Shown piece by piece: positions 6,201-13,598 of a stretch of 15,955 bases of DNA. The notes under the pieces are model-generated. The model did no database searches. It saw nothing but the letters and a program-made list of their open reading frames with translations, and was not told the origin of the DNA. Numbering within the stretch: the first letter of the stretch is position 1; the number at the start of each line of letters is the position of its first letter. The translations under genes were made by a program, and so were the position numbers. Location: NCBI GenBank assembly GCA_019233165.1, contig JAFAMS010000312.1:1-15955 (forward strand). The letters are read 5' to 3'. This DNA comes from Vulcanimicrobiota bacterium. GTDB taxonomy: Bacteria > Vulcanimicrobiota > Vulcanimicrobiia > Vulcanimicrobiales > Vulcanimicrobiaceae.

Positions 6201-7622
6201 ATGCTTCGCCGCCTTTTCCTCACCATGCCGCTCGGGCGCGCGCGCGCCGAGACGCAAGGCGTCGCGCTTCGGCGCGTCCTCGGGAAGCAAGGTCTCGTCG
6301 GAATCGGCCTGGGGACGATGCTCGGCGGAATCTTCACGACGATCGGCGCCGGCGCCAATGCCGCCGGACCCGGCGTTATCGCCTCGTTCGTGCTGTCGGG
6401 GCTCGCGTGTTTTTTCGTCGCGCTGTGCTACTCGGAACTCGCCTGCATGGTCCCTGTCGCCGGAAGCGCGTACACCTACGCCTACGCGACGCTCGGAGAG
6501 ATCGTCGCCTGGGTGATCGGCTGGGACCTCATCCTCGAATATGGGATCAGCGCCGCGCCGGTCGCATCGTCATGGTCGGCGTACGTGCAGAACCTCCTCG
6601 GCGGCGTCGGTCTCAATCTTCCGGCATGGGCGAAGATCGCGCACCTAACCATCGCGAACGGGCGCGTCGATCTCGCGCACACGCAAGTCGACGTCCTAGC
6701 GTTCGCCGTCGTCCTTGCGATCTCGATTCTGCTCTCGATCGGGATCAAGGAGTCGTCGACGACGAACAACGTGATGGTCTGGTTTCAGGTCGCAGCGATC
6801 GTCGTGTTCGTGCTGGGCTGCATCGGCGCGGTGCGCGGTCAGCTCTTTCTCCCGTTCGCGCCGCTTGGAACGAAGGGGATCGTCGCGTCGGCCGCGCTGG
6901 TCTTCTTTGCGTACATCGGCTTCGACACCGTAACGGTCGCTTCCGAAGAGTGCAAGGACCCGGCGCGCGATCTTCCGTTCGGAATCATCGGCTCGCTGCT
7001 GGCGGGGGCGATCCTGTATTTGGCGATCGCGTTCGTGACGGTCGGCGTCGTCCCGTGGAAGAGCGTCGATGCGGGCTCGGGGATGCTCGATGCGGCGCGC
7101 CATGCCGGAGGGAACCCGATTCTGCTTGCGGTCGTCGCGCTCGGGGCGATCGCCGGTACGACGACCGTCATGCTGACATCGCTGCTCGGGCAGTCCCGGA
7201 TTTTCTACGTGATGGCGCGTGACGGATTGTTGCCCCCCCTCGTCGCCTCGATCGACCCGCGGACGCGCACGCCGGTGTTCTCGACGATGACGGTCGGGAT
7301 CGTCGTCGCCTTCATGGCCGCGATCGTCCCACTCGACGTCCTCTTGGCGCTGGTGAACATCGGGACGCTCTCCGCATTCTCGATCGTCTGCATCGGGGTC
7401 GGCGTCTTGCGGTTCACGCAGCCGAATGCGCCCCGACCGTTTCGTTCGCCGCTCGGGATCCCCGTCGCGGTCGCGGGGACGATCCTGTGCACCGCGCTCG
7501 CGCTCTTCGGGCTCGGTGGCGAGACGTGGCTACGCTTCATCGTATGGTTTGCGGTAGGCGTCGCGATCTACGCGTGGTACGGCTACCGCCACTCGACGCT
7601 GGCTACGTCAAAGTCCGCTTGA
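6201..7622 (+). CDS. APC superfamily amino acid permease (cationic amino acid transporter-like)
   Basis: A 473-residue polytopic membrane protein with about 12 hydrophobic segments, the normal size for the APC family. The N-terminal part has LGKQGLVGIGLGTMLGGIF, the helix-1 substrate and sodium or proton region with the unwound GxG-type loop. YSELACMVPVAGSAYTYAYA in helix 3 and FFAYIGFDTVTVASEECKDP in helix 6 are strongly typical of the CAT/YfnA branch. Members import amino acids by proton coupling across the cytoplasmic membrane; substrate specificity cannot be read. Start ATG 6201 has an AAAGGG ribosome site with 6-nt spacing. The gene follows the lytic transglycosylase by 18 bp, so one transcript is likely. 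Its 3' end overlaps the convergent dienelactone hydrolase gene by 20 bp, and no terminator hairpin is visible. Confidence 0.92.
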   Translation: MLRRLFLTMPLGRARAETQGVALRRVLGKQGLVGIGLGTMLGGIFTTIGAGANAAGPGVIASFVLSGLACFFVALCYSELACMVPVAGSAYTYAYATLGEIVAWVIGWDLILEYGISAAPVASSWSAYVQNLLGGVGLNLPAWAKIAHLTIANGRVDLAHTQVDVLAFAVVLAISILLSIGIKESSTTNNVMVWFQVAAIVVFVLGCIGAVRGQLFLPFAPLGTKGIVASAALVFFAYIGFDTVTVASEECKDPARDLPFGIIGSLLAGAILYLAIAFVTVGVVPWKSVDAGSGMLDAARHAGGNPILLAVVALGAIAGTTTVMLTSLLGQSRIFYVMARDGLLPPLVASIDPRTRTPVFSTMTVGIVVAFMAAIVPLDVLLALVNIGTLSAFSIVCIGVGVLRFTQPNAPRPFRSPLGIPVAVAGTILCTALALFGLGGETWLRFIVWFAVGVAIYAWYGYRHSTLATSKSA

Positions 7623-8331
7623 GAAAGGCTTGAACCCGTTTCCAGGCGTCCGCGACGTCCGGGTCGTCGAGCGTTTGCGAGCTCTGCCGGAAAAATCCAT
7701 GGCCCTTTTGCGGATAGACCTGAAGCTCGAACCGTTTCTCGCCTTCGCGCAGCGCGCGTTCGATGCGCTCGACTTCGTCGGCCGGGATCCCCTGATCGCT
7801 GCCGCCGTAGCACAAGAGCAGCGGCGCCCGCACCTCGTCGGCCTCCTCGATCGGCGGCGGCCCCCCGCTGAAGAGCGATTTTCCGATCTGTCCGCCGTAG
7901 AACACGATCGCGCCTGAGACGCCGCGCAGCATCGAGCTCTGGAATGCCATCGAGCCGCCGTGACAGAAACCTCAGGTCGCGATCCGGTTGAACCGCACGA
8001 AGTCCTGTTCGTTGAGCCAGTCGATGGAGGCGTTAAGGTCCTCGCGGATCGTCTCGCGCGTGACCTTCGCCGCCGCCGCCCGGCCCCTGGCCATCCCCTC
8101 GTCGTTGTAGGGGACGTCGCGCTCGGGGTCGGTCCGGTGATAGTAATTGATGGCGAGCGCGGTATACCCGGTCGCTGCAACCAAATCGGCGATCCGGCGC
8201 ATCTCGGCATTGACTCCGAAAATCTCTTGAAGCACGATGACCGCAGGTACCGGTTGATCCGATTTGGGTGTGGCCAAGTACGCCGGCATGCGCGCCGCTG
8301 CGACGGGAATCGAGATCTGGACCGTCTGCAC
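7603..8331 (-). pseudogene. Dienelactone hydrolase family gene interrupted by an in-frame TGA
   Basis: Read through one TGA (7972-7974, codon 120), this frame gives a 242-residue alpha/beta hydrolase of the dienelactone hydrolase family, full family length. All expected active-site residues are present: Glu36 in LQEIFGVN, nucleophile Cys123 in GFCHGG, Asp179 in GGSDQG and His211 in KGHGFF. The TGA falls between RFNRIAT and GFCHGG, both typical, with no frame change. The stop separates residues 1-119 from the catalytic cysteine. A restart at the ATG at 7950 would also lack it, so neither piece should be active. A one-base change (TGG or CGA to TGA), a sequencing error or UGA readthrough could each explain it. 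Start GTG 8331 follows AAAGGA with a 9-nt spacer. It lies head to head with egtD (52 bp apart). Confidence 0.8.
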
Positions 8332-8371
8332 GTGAAGATGTCCTTTCGTTACGGCCCCGAGGCGGCCGGGT

Positions 8372-8377
8372 AAGGAG
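8372..8377 (+). promoter_or_regulatory. Strong ribosome binding site AAGGAG for egtD
   Basis: AAGGAG with a six-base spacer to ATG 8384 is the best Shine-Dalgarno match in the window and fixes the start of egtD. Confidence 0.7.
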
Positions 8378-8383
8378 CCCCAG

Positions 8384-9385
8384 ATGAGCACGACGCTGGT
8401 CTCGATCTCGGAGCGGTTTGCGCTCCACCGAGATCCGCGCCACTTGCGCGCCGCCGATTTTGCCGGCGACGTGCGGACGGGTCTACTCGCGAAGCCCAAG
8501 CGGCTCCCGCCGAAATACTTTTACGACGATCTCGGCTCGGCGCTCTTCGAAGCGATCACGCATCTTCCGGAATACTATCTGACCCGCGCGGAGCGCGCGC
8601 TGTTGGAGAATCATGCCGGAGAGATCGTCGCGACGGCCGGCGCTCGGCTCGAACTGGTAGAGCTCGGAAGCGGGAGCGCCAGCAAGACGCGCCGGCTGAT
8701 CGAGGCCGCGCTCGCGCGTCAAGCGACGCTGCGCTATTCGCCGATCGACATCTCCGAAGGGGCGCTCGTCGCATCCTCGCAGGCGCTCGTCGACGAGTAT
8801 CCGCAGCTCACGATCGAGGCGTATGCGAGCGATTACGTCGGACTTCTCGCCGGCGGGGGCTTGCGAATCTCCGACCGCGTGCTGGCGTTGTTCTTGGGGT
8901 CGAATATCGGGAATTACGAGCCGAACGACGCGGCAGCGCTCTTGCGCGCGCTCGGCAGTGCGCTGCGATCCGGCGATGCGTTGCTGCTCGGGACCGACAT
9001 GAAGAAATCGATCGAGCGACTCGAGCTCGCGTACGACGATCCGGCCGGCGTCACGGCCGCGTTCGACAAGAATCTCCTGGGACGGATCAATCGCGAACTT
9101 AGCGGGGGATTCGACCTGCGAACGTTCGAGCACGAGGCGCACTACGATCCGGTCCGGGGGGCGGTCGACTCGTTCTTAGTTTCGCAGATTCCTCAAAGAG
9201 TTGCGATCCGTGCGCTCGATTTGGAGATTGCGTTCGCGGAGCTCGAGACGATCCACACCGAGTCGTCCTACAAGTACAGCCCCGACGACGTCGAGCGGCT
9301 CGCAAACGAAACGGGCTATAGGGTGGGCCGGCGATGGACCGATCCCGCCGGAGACTACGCGCTCAACTTGCTCTTCGTCGCGTAA
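8384..9385 (+). CDS. egtD: L-histidine N-alpha-methyltransferase EgtD
   Basis: A 333-residue SAM-dependent methyltransferase that trimethylates histidine to hercynine, the first step of ergothioneine synthesis. It has PKYFYDDLGSALFEAI, LPEYYLTRAE, the SAM loop ELGSGSASKT (93-102), SPIDIS (119-124) and FLGSNIGNYEP (170-180). By alignment from memory with Mycobacterium smegmatis EgtD (321 residues), its histidine-binding residues Tyr56, Gly161, Asn166, Tyr206, Glu282 and Ser284 correspond to Tyr64, Gly172, Asn177, Tyr217, Glu293 and Ser295 here. All are conserved, so histidine should be the substrate. The start is fixed by AAGGAG six bases upstream. No egtB, egtC or egtE is in the window, so the rest of the pathway must be elsewhere or absent. 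Its 3' end overlaps the convergent helicase gene by 23 bp. Confidence 0.95.
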   Translation: MSTTLVSISERFALHRDPRHLRAADFAGDVRTGLLAKPKRLPPKYFYDDLGSALFEAITHLPEYYLTRAERALLENHAGEIVATAGARLELVELGSGSASKTRRLIEAALARQATLRYSPIDISEGALVASSQALVDEYPQLTIEAYASDYVGLLAGGGLRISDRVLALFLGSNIGNYEPNDAAALLRALGSALRSGDALLLGTDMKKSIERLELAYDDPAGVTAAFDKNLLGRINRELSGGFDLRTFEHEAHYDPVRGAVDSFLVSQIPQRVAIRALDLEIAFAELETIHTESSYKYSPDDVERLANETGYRVGRRWTDPAGDYALNLLFVA

Positions 9386-11138
9386 CCGGCGGCCGCCGGT
9401 GCTTGCGCCGGCGCTGATCGCGTCGCTTCGGCCGCCGTCCGATCGTTTCGTAGATGTCGCCGCTGTGAATCCGCGCGTCCGCTTTTCCGATCGCGTCGAC
9501 GAGCGTCTGGCCGGTCGCCAGATCGCGGGACGGCTCGTCGCCCACCTCGACGGTCGCGATGAACACGTCGCCCCGCGGTTTGACGTCGATCGTCGCGGCT
9601 TCTTCGCGAATCGAGCGCTTGTCGACGTTGAGGACGCGCAGCGCGAACCCTTCGGCATCGCCGCTCGGGTTGATCCGCTTCGCCTCCGCGACGAGCTTCG
9701 CAAACTCGGCAGAAAAATTCGGGATGAGCTTCCCCGTGCGGTCGCGCGCGACGCGCTTCGGCGCCAAAACGATCCGCCAATGGTTCTCGCCGACCGGCTG
9801 CCACGTCGCGTTGTTGGCGCGGTTCGCGGCGGCGACTCGCAGCTCTTGGACCGCGCTCTCGATCGCGCTCGCCGTCCGCACGCGCGCCGCAACCTTGGGA
9901 TCGAGGTCGACGAGCGTGTCGTAGAGGTCCGAGACGCTCGCGATGTCGCGGCCCTCGATCTCGATTTGGGCCGGAAGCCCCCACAGCGTCGGAGCGGTGA
10001 TCAGCTCGTGCCGTCGCGCGATGTCGACGATGTCCAGCACGACGGCGTATTGCTTGTGGCTCTGCCGGATCAGCGTCCGCCGCAGCTCGGGATCGGGCGC
10101 GTCGGAAAGAACGTTCGCGATCTCGTCGACCGGCCGTAGGCCGCGTCCGGTGATCTGCGTGTAGAGCGTTTGGCTCTTGGTCGGGCGGGCGTTGACGATC
10201 GTCTCGATCGACGGAACGTCGAAGCCTTCGAGGTAGAGCCCGCAGTTGACGAGGACGCTCGCTTTCCCCCTACGGAAATCGGAGACGACCTTGGCCCGCT
10301 CGTCGGCCGGCGTCTCGCCGCTGGCGAAGAGCGCCGAGATCCCGCGCTTCGCAAAGGCATCGCGCAGATGCCGCGCGTGCGCGACCGATGCTGCGAAGAC
10401 GAGCGCCTTGCGGCCGGGGACCTTCTCCAAATACGCGTCGATGATTTGACGGTTGCGCTCTTCGTTGTCGATCGCTTCGGCGAGCTCGCCGACGACGAAA
10501 TCGCCGGCGCGCGAGTTCACAATGTCGAGGCTCGTCTGGGTGTGAACGGTGAAAGCGCGAACCGGGACGAGATACCCCTGCGCGACGGCGTCCGCGGTAT
10601 CCAAAGAATAGACGATTTTCTGGAAGATGTCGCCGAGCCCGACCTTGTCGGCGCGTCGCGGGGTCGCGGTGAACCCCATGATCATCGCGTCGTCGCGGCG
10701 CCAGCGGATCGCGGTGGTGATCGCCCGGTACGTCGGAGCGGCTGCGTGATGGGCTTCGTCGATGACGAAGAGCGCGATCCGGCGACCGAAACGGTCGAGG
10801 AATCGCTGCAACCGCTTGTCGGTGAGCGTCTGAACCGTCGCCACGACGATCTGACAGTCTTCGGCCGCGTGCTTGGCCGCTTTCTCGATCCCGACTTTCT
10901 TGTCGGGATTGAGAAACTTCATCTTCTCGACGGTCTGTTCGATGAGCTCGTCGCGGTGCGCGATGACAAGGGTCACGTCGTTGTCGCGAAGCTCGAGGAT
11001 CTTCGGCAACGTCGCGATGAGAATCGTTTTGCCGAGCCCGGTCGCGAGCGTGACCAACTGCGAGCGCACGCCCAAGTCGCGCTCGCGAAGGATAGCCTCT
11101 TGCGCCTCCAATTGATAGGGGCGCAAGCGGAAGAGCAT
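9363..11138 (-). CDS. DEAD/DEAH-box superfamily 2 helicase with unassigned C-terminal region
   Basis: A 591-residue protein. Residues 1-350 form a superfamily 2 helicase core: a Q-like RPYQLEA start (6-12), Walker A TGLGKT (33-38), DEAH (127-130), TATPRR (157-162), EGFDVP (304-309) and the arginine-finger motif QITGRGLR (328-335). The order and spacing resemble the restriction-enzyme R subunit and XPB-like branch (ResIII plus Helicase_C). Residues from about 380 to 590 match no domain I can name; they include an ENHWRIVLAPKR segment and end in an arginine-lysine-rich tail. No methylase or nuclease neighbour is present, so restriction is not supported; DNA repair or remodelling is likelier. 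It follows the Opu-type permease by 28 bp on the same strand and may be transcribed with it. ATG 11138 has only a weak GGA upstream. Confidence 0.87.
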   Translation of the reverse strand: MLFRLRPYQLEAQEAILRERDLGVRSQLVTLATGLGKTILIATLPKILELRDNDVTLVIAHRDELIEQTVEKMKFLNPDKKVGIEKAAKHAAEDCQIVVATVQTLTDKRLQRFLDRFGRRIALFVIDEAHHAAAPTYRAITTAIRWRRDDAMIMGFTATPRRADKVGLGDIFQKIVYSLDTADAVAQGYLVPVRAFTVHTQTSLDIVNSRAGDFVVGELAEAIDNEERNRQIIDAYLEKVPGRKALVFAASVAHARHLRDAFAKRGISALFASGETPADERAKVVSDFRRGKASVLVNCGLYLEGFDVPSIETIVNARPTKSQTLYTQITGRGLRPVDEIANVLSDAPDPELRRTLIRQSHKQYAVVLDIVDIARRHELITAPTLWGLPAQIEIEGRDIASVSDLYDTLVDLDPKVAARVRTASAIESAVQELRVAAANRANNATWQPVGENHWRIVLAPKRVARDRTGKLIPNFSAEFAKLVAEAKRINPSGDAEGFALRVLNVDKRSIREEAATIDVKPRGDVFIATVEVGDEPSRDLATGQTLVDAIGKADARIHSGDIYETIGRRPKRRDQRRRKHRRPPVTRRRAS

Positions 11139-11166
11139 CGTGTCCGTAGGGATCTCCGTGTAGTTT

Positions 11167-11778
11167 TTAGGTGCGCACCACGCGTTCGAGTCCGCGCAAA
11201 AGCGTATCTGCGATCGCTGCTAATGCCGCCGACGCGACGCTCCCCGCGACGATCTTCTGCACATCGTTGCGATGGATGCCGTCGAAGAACAGCACCCCGA
11301 GCCCCCCGGCATTGATCCATGCCGCGACGCTCGCAATCGCGATGAGCGATACCGTCGCGATCCGCACGCCCCCGACGAGAACGGGAAGAGCGAGCGGCAG
11401 TTCGACGCGCCAGAGTTGTTGTGCGCGCGTCATCCCAAGTCCCGCTGCCGCGTCGATTTGGGCCGGCGCGATCCCGCGGAACCCCTCGACGGTGTTCCGG
11501 ATGAGGATCATCTGCGCGTAGGCCGCGAGCGCAACGACCGCGGTCCAGAAGCCGAGGCCCAGGACCGGGACGAGGAGTGCGAGGAGCGCGAGGCTCGGGA
11601 TCGTGTAGATCGCTCCGAAAAGTCCATAGATCGGTTGGATGAGGGCGGGGCGGTGGGCCGCCCAGTAGCCGAGGGGGAGCGCGAGGGCGAGGGCTGCGGC
11701 GAGCGCAGCGCCGACAAGTGCCAGGTGCTGGCCGAGGAGGGCGAGCAGCTCGCCCGGATGGCCGGCGAGCCAGCTCAC
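11167..11778 (-). CDS. Osmoprotectant-type ABC transporter permease (second)
   Basis: A 203-residue inner-membrane permease with about five or six hydrophobic segments and the cytoplasmic coupling loop AAAGLGMTRAQQLWRVELPL, characteristic of the ProW/OpuBB/OpuBD family. Such subunits form the channel of importers for choline, glycine betaine, carnitine or related quaternary amines. It starts with GTG 11778, which overlaps the TGA of the ATPase gene (GTGA), indicating translational coupling. It is a paralogue of the permease encoded at 13599-14198; the two likely form a heterodimer, as OpuBB and OpuBD do. It ends 28 bp before the helicase start. Confidence 0.9.
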   Translation of the reverse strand: MSWLAGHPGELLALLGQHLALVGAALAAALALALPLGYWAAHRPALIQPIYGLFGAIYTIPSLALLALLVPVLGLGFWTAVVALAAYAQMILIRNTVEGFRGIAPAQIDAAAGLGMTRAQQLWRVELPLALPVLVGGVRIATVSLIAIASVAAWINAGGLGVLFFDGIHRNDVQKIVAGSVASAALAAIADTLLRGLERVVRT

Positions 11779-12716
11779 GCGCGAACGGCCTTTGCGATCG
11801 CCGCAATGTCGACGATCCGGCGCGGCCCGTTGCCGGCGAGGATCAGCGGCTCGCCCTCCGTTAGGATTCGGCCGAGGGCTTCGCGCAGCGTCGCGTGCGG
11901 TTCGATAACGCGTCCGGACTCGGAAAAGTTCGGGGCCGCCTCGGCGGCTTCGCCGGCGGTGATCAGCGAGAGCCGTCGCAGGACGTCGGCCGCTCCGACC
12001 AGATCGGCGACGTAGGGCGTCCGGGGGGCGGCAAGGAGCCGCAGCGGGGCGTCGGCCTGAACGAGGGTTCCCGTGTGGACGACGGCCACGCGCTGCGCCA
12101 GCCGAAGCGCCTCGTCGACGTCGTGCGTCACGAAGACGATCGTCGTCCCCAGCTCGCGGTGGATCGCGAGGAGCTCATTTTGCAGCTCGAGGCGCACGAT
12201 CGCGTCGACCGCCCCGAACGGTTCGTCCATCAGCAAAATCGGCGGTTCGGCGGCGAGCGCCCGCGCGACCCCAACCCGTTGCTGTTCGCCGCCTGAGAGC
12301 ATCCGCGGCAGCCGCTCGCGATACGACGGGTCGAGACGGACGAGGCGAAGCAGTTCCCGGACGCGTGCCTCGATGCGCGCGCGTTCCCATCCGAGGAGCT
12401 GCGGAACGATCGCGACGTTCTCGCCGACCGTAAGGTGCGGAAAAAGCCCGACGGCTTGGATGACGTAACCGATCCGCCGTCGCAGCTCGACCGGCTCGAG
12501 CGCGGCCGCATCGCGACCGTCGATCAGAATCGTTCCGGAGGTCGGCGGGACGAGCCGGTTGATCGTTCGCAAGAGGGTGCTCTTCCCCGAGCCCGAGGCG
12601 CCGAGAAGGACGAGCAGCTCGCCCGACCCGATCTCGAGGTCGACCTCGCGGACCGCGAGCGGACCGTCCGGATAGCGCACGGAGACGCCGCGAAGCGAGA
12701 TCGAGGCGCTCGCCAC
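11775..12716 (-). CDS. Osmoprotectant-type ABC transporter ATP-binding protein
   Basis: A 313-residue ABC ATPase of the OpuBA/OpuCA/ProV type. Walker A GASGSGKST lies at 39-47, the Q-loop Gln87 in IQAVGLFPHLTVGEN, the signature LSGGEQQ at 140-146, Walker B ILLMDEP at 160-166 and the H-loop His197 in VTHD. QAVGLFPH and ELRRRIGYVIQ are typical of the quaternary-amine uptake group. The last 50 or so residues (GRVIEPHATLREALGRILTE and following) resemble one CBS repeat; OpuCA and OpuBA normally carry a pair that senses ionic strength or nucleotides. The open frame runs far upstream, but the real start is GTG 12716: it overlaps the last base of the TAG of the binding-protein gene, and the family N-terminus begins there. 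It energises uptake for the two flanking permeases. Confidence 0.92.
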   Translation of the reverse strand: MASASISLRGVSVRYPDGPLAVREVDLEIGSGELLVLLGASGSGKSTLLRTINRLVPPTSGTILIDGRDAAALEPVELRRRIGYVIQAVGLFPHLTVGENVAIVPQLLGWERARIEARVRELLRLVRLDPSYRERLPRMLSGGEQQRVGVARALAAEPPILLMDEPFGAVDAIVRLELQNELLAIHRELGTTIVFVTHDVDEALRLAQRVAVVHTGTLVQADAPLRLLAAPRTPYVADLVGAADVLRRLSLITAGEAAEAAPNFSESGRVIEPHATLREALGRILTEGEPLILAGNGPRRIVDIAAIAKAVRA

Positions 12717-13597
12717 TACCCCAGGCCGTGCTTCGCGATGAATTCGCGCGCGACGTCGGCGGGCTCGCGCTTCTGCGGTCCGCTGATCGCGAGGTTGACG
12801 CCGCGGATCGTCGCGTCGTCGAGGAGCGGCGCGAGCTTGTTCAGCGCCTCGGCGATCGCAGGCGTCCGCTGCAGCGCTTCGTCGCGGACGATCGGCGCGA
12901 CTTGGTACGGTGGAAAGGCGTGCTTGTCGTCGTCGAAGACGGTGAGCCCGTATTGCAATATCTCGCCGTCCGTCGAAAACGCGACGCAGACGTCGGCGCG
13001 CTTGTCGAGAAGCGCCTGATAGCGCAAGCCGATGTCGATCTGGCGAACGTCTTTGAAGCGAAAACCCCCGTACGTCTTCTGCAGCGCCGGCAAGCCGTCG
13101 GGGCGGCTCACGAATTCGGCGGTGACCGCTAGGCGAAGCTGCGGCGCCGCGCGGCTCACGTCCGAGAGCGTTCGCAATCCGTAGCGCGCGGCGATTTCTT
13201 TCGTCGATGCGAGCGCCTGAGTGTCGTTGAACGGCGACGGCTCCAGCCACGCGATCTTGTAGCGCTGCTCGAACTCGCGCTTCACCGTTTCGTAAACGCG
13301 TCGCGAGTCGTATGCGACCGGCGCCTTGAGGACGACCAAGAGCGCGGTCCCCGTATATTCCGGATAGAGATCGAGCTCGCCGCGCTGCATCGCCGCCATC
13401 GCGATCTGCGTCGAGCCGAGCGAGAGTTTGCGTTCGACGGAAAGGCCGCGTTTTTCGAGGACTTGGGCGTAGAGCTCGCCGAGAAAAAGTTGCTCGGAGA
13501 AGTTCTTCGAGCCGACTCGAACGGCCGCGGTGCGCGAGCCGCACCCGGTGAGGGCGGCGCCGATCAATCCGAGCGCGCGCGCGCGAGAGAGCTGCAT
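12716..13597 (-). CDS. Quaternary-amine ABC transporter substrate-binding lipoprotein (OpuBC/OpuCC type)
   Basis: A 293-residue extracytoplasmic binding protein. The signal peptide MQLSRARALGLIGAALTGC ends in a good lipobox (LTGC, Cys19), so it is probably a membrane-anchored lipoprotein. RVGSKNFSEQ (27-36), LDLYPEYTGT (75-84), the GLRYQALLDKRADVCVAFSTDGEI segment and DDDKHAFPPYQVAP are hallmarks of the OpuAC/OpuBC group, which binds choline, glycine betaine, carnitine and, in EgtU, ergothioneine. ATG 13597 is one base after the TAG of the permease gene, and translation extended upstream gives an arginine-rich non-family N-terminus. The ligand cannot be read from sequence alone. The nearby egtD makes trimethylammonium betaines possible ligands. 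Confidence 0.93.
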   Translation of the reverse strand: MQLSRARALGLIGAALTGCGSRTAAVRVGSKNFSEQLFLGELYAQVLEKRGLSVERKLSLGSTQIAMAAMQRGELDLYPEYTGTALLVVLKAPVAYDSRRVYETVKREFEQRYKIAWLEPSPFNDTQALASTKEIAARYGLRTLSDVSRAAPQLRLAVTAEFVSRPDGLPALQKTYGGFRFKDVRQIDIGLRYQALLDKRADVCVAFSTDGEILQYGLTVFDDDKHAFPPYQVAPIVRDEALQRTPAIAEALNKLAPLLDDATIRGVNLAISGPQKREPADVAREFIAKHGLG

Positions 13598-13598
13598 C

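Noticed and set aside
7600..7619. Near-repeat of TGGCTACGT(C/T)AAAG...CCGCTT also found at 14221-14239
   Set aside because: Only about 19 bases with one mismatch and one indel, one copy in a permease C-terminus and the other in the ppk1 start; no flanking similarity, so chance is likely.
8332..8499. 56-residue upstream extension of the dienelactone hydrolase
   Set aside because: It overlaps the start of egtD on the other strand and has no family similarity; GTG 8331 aligns Glu36 and Cys123 with the known enzyme numbering.
9363..11138. Restriction-modification or other defence island around the helicase
   Set aside because: The helicase resembles restriction R subunits, but no methylase, specificity subunit, nuclease or other defence gene is present on either side.
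11161..11179. GGTGCGCACC palindrome next to an A/T run, as a terminator for the transporter genes
   Set aside because: On the transcribed minus strand the run after the hairpin is A, not U, and the palindrome encodes the last permease codons.
10170..11315. A 381-codon plus-strand open frame opposite the helicase
   Set aside because: It mirrors the helicase coding sequence and runs into the antisense of the permease. Composition is typical of a shadow frame.
12717..13544. Long in-frame extension upstream of the ABC ATPase, suggesting a fusion protein
   Set aside because: The extension is arginine-rich non-family sequence read in a shifted frame of the binding-protein gene. The family N-terminus and the GTG at 12716 mark the true start.
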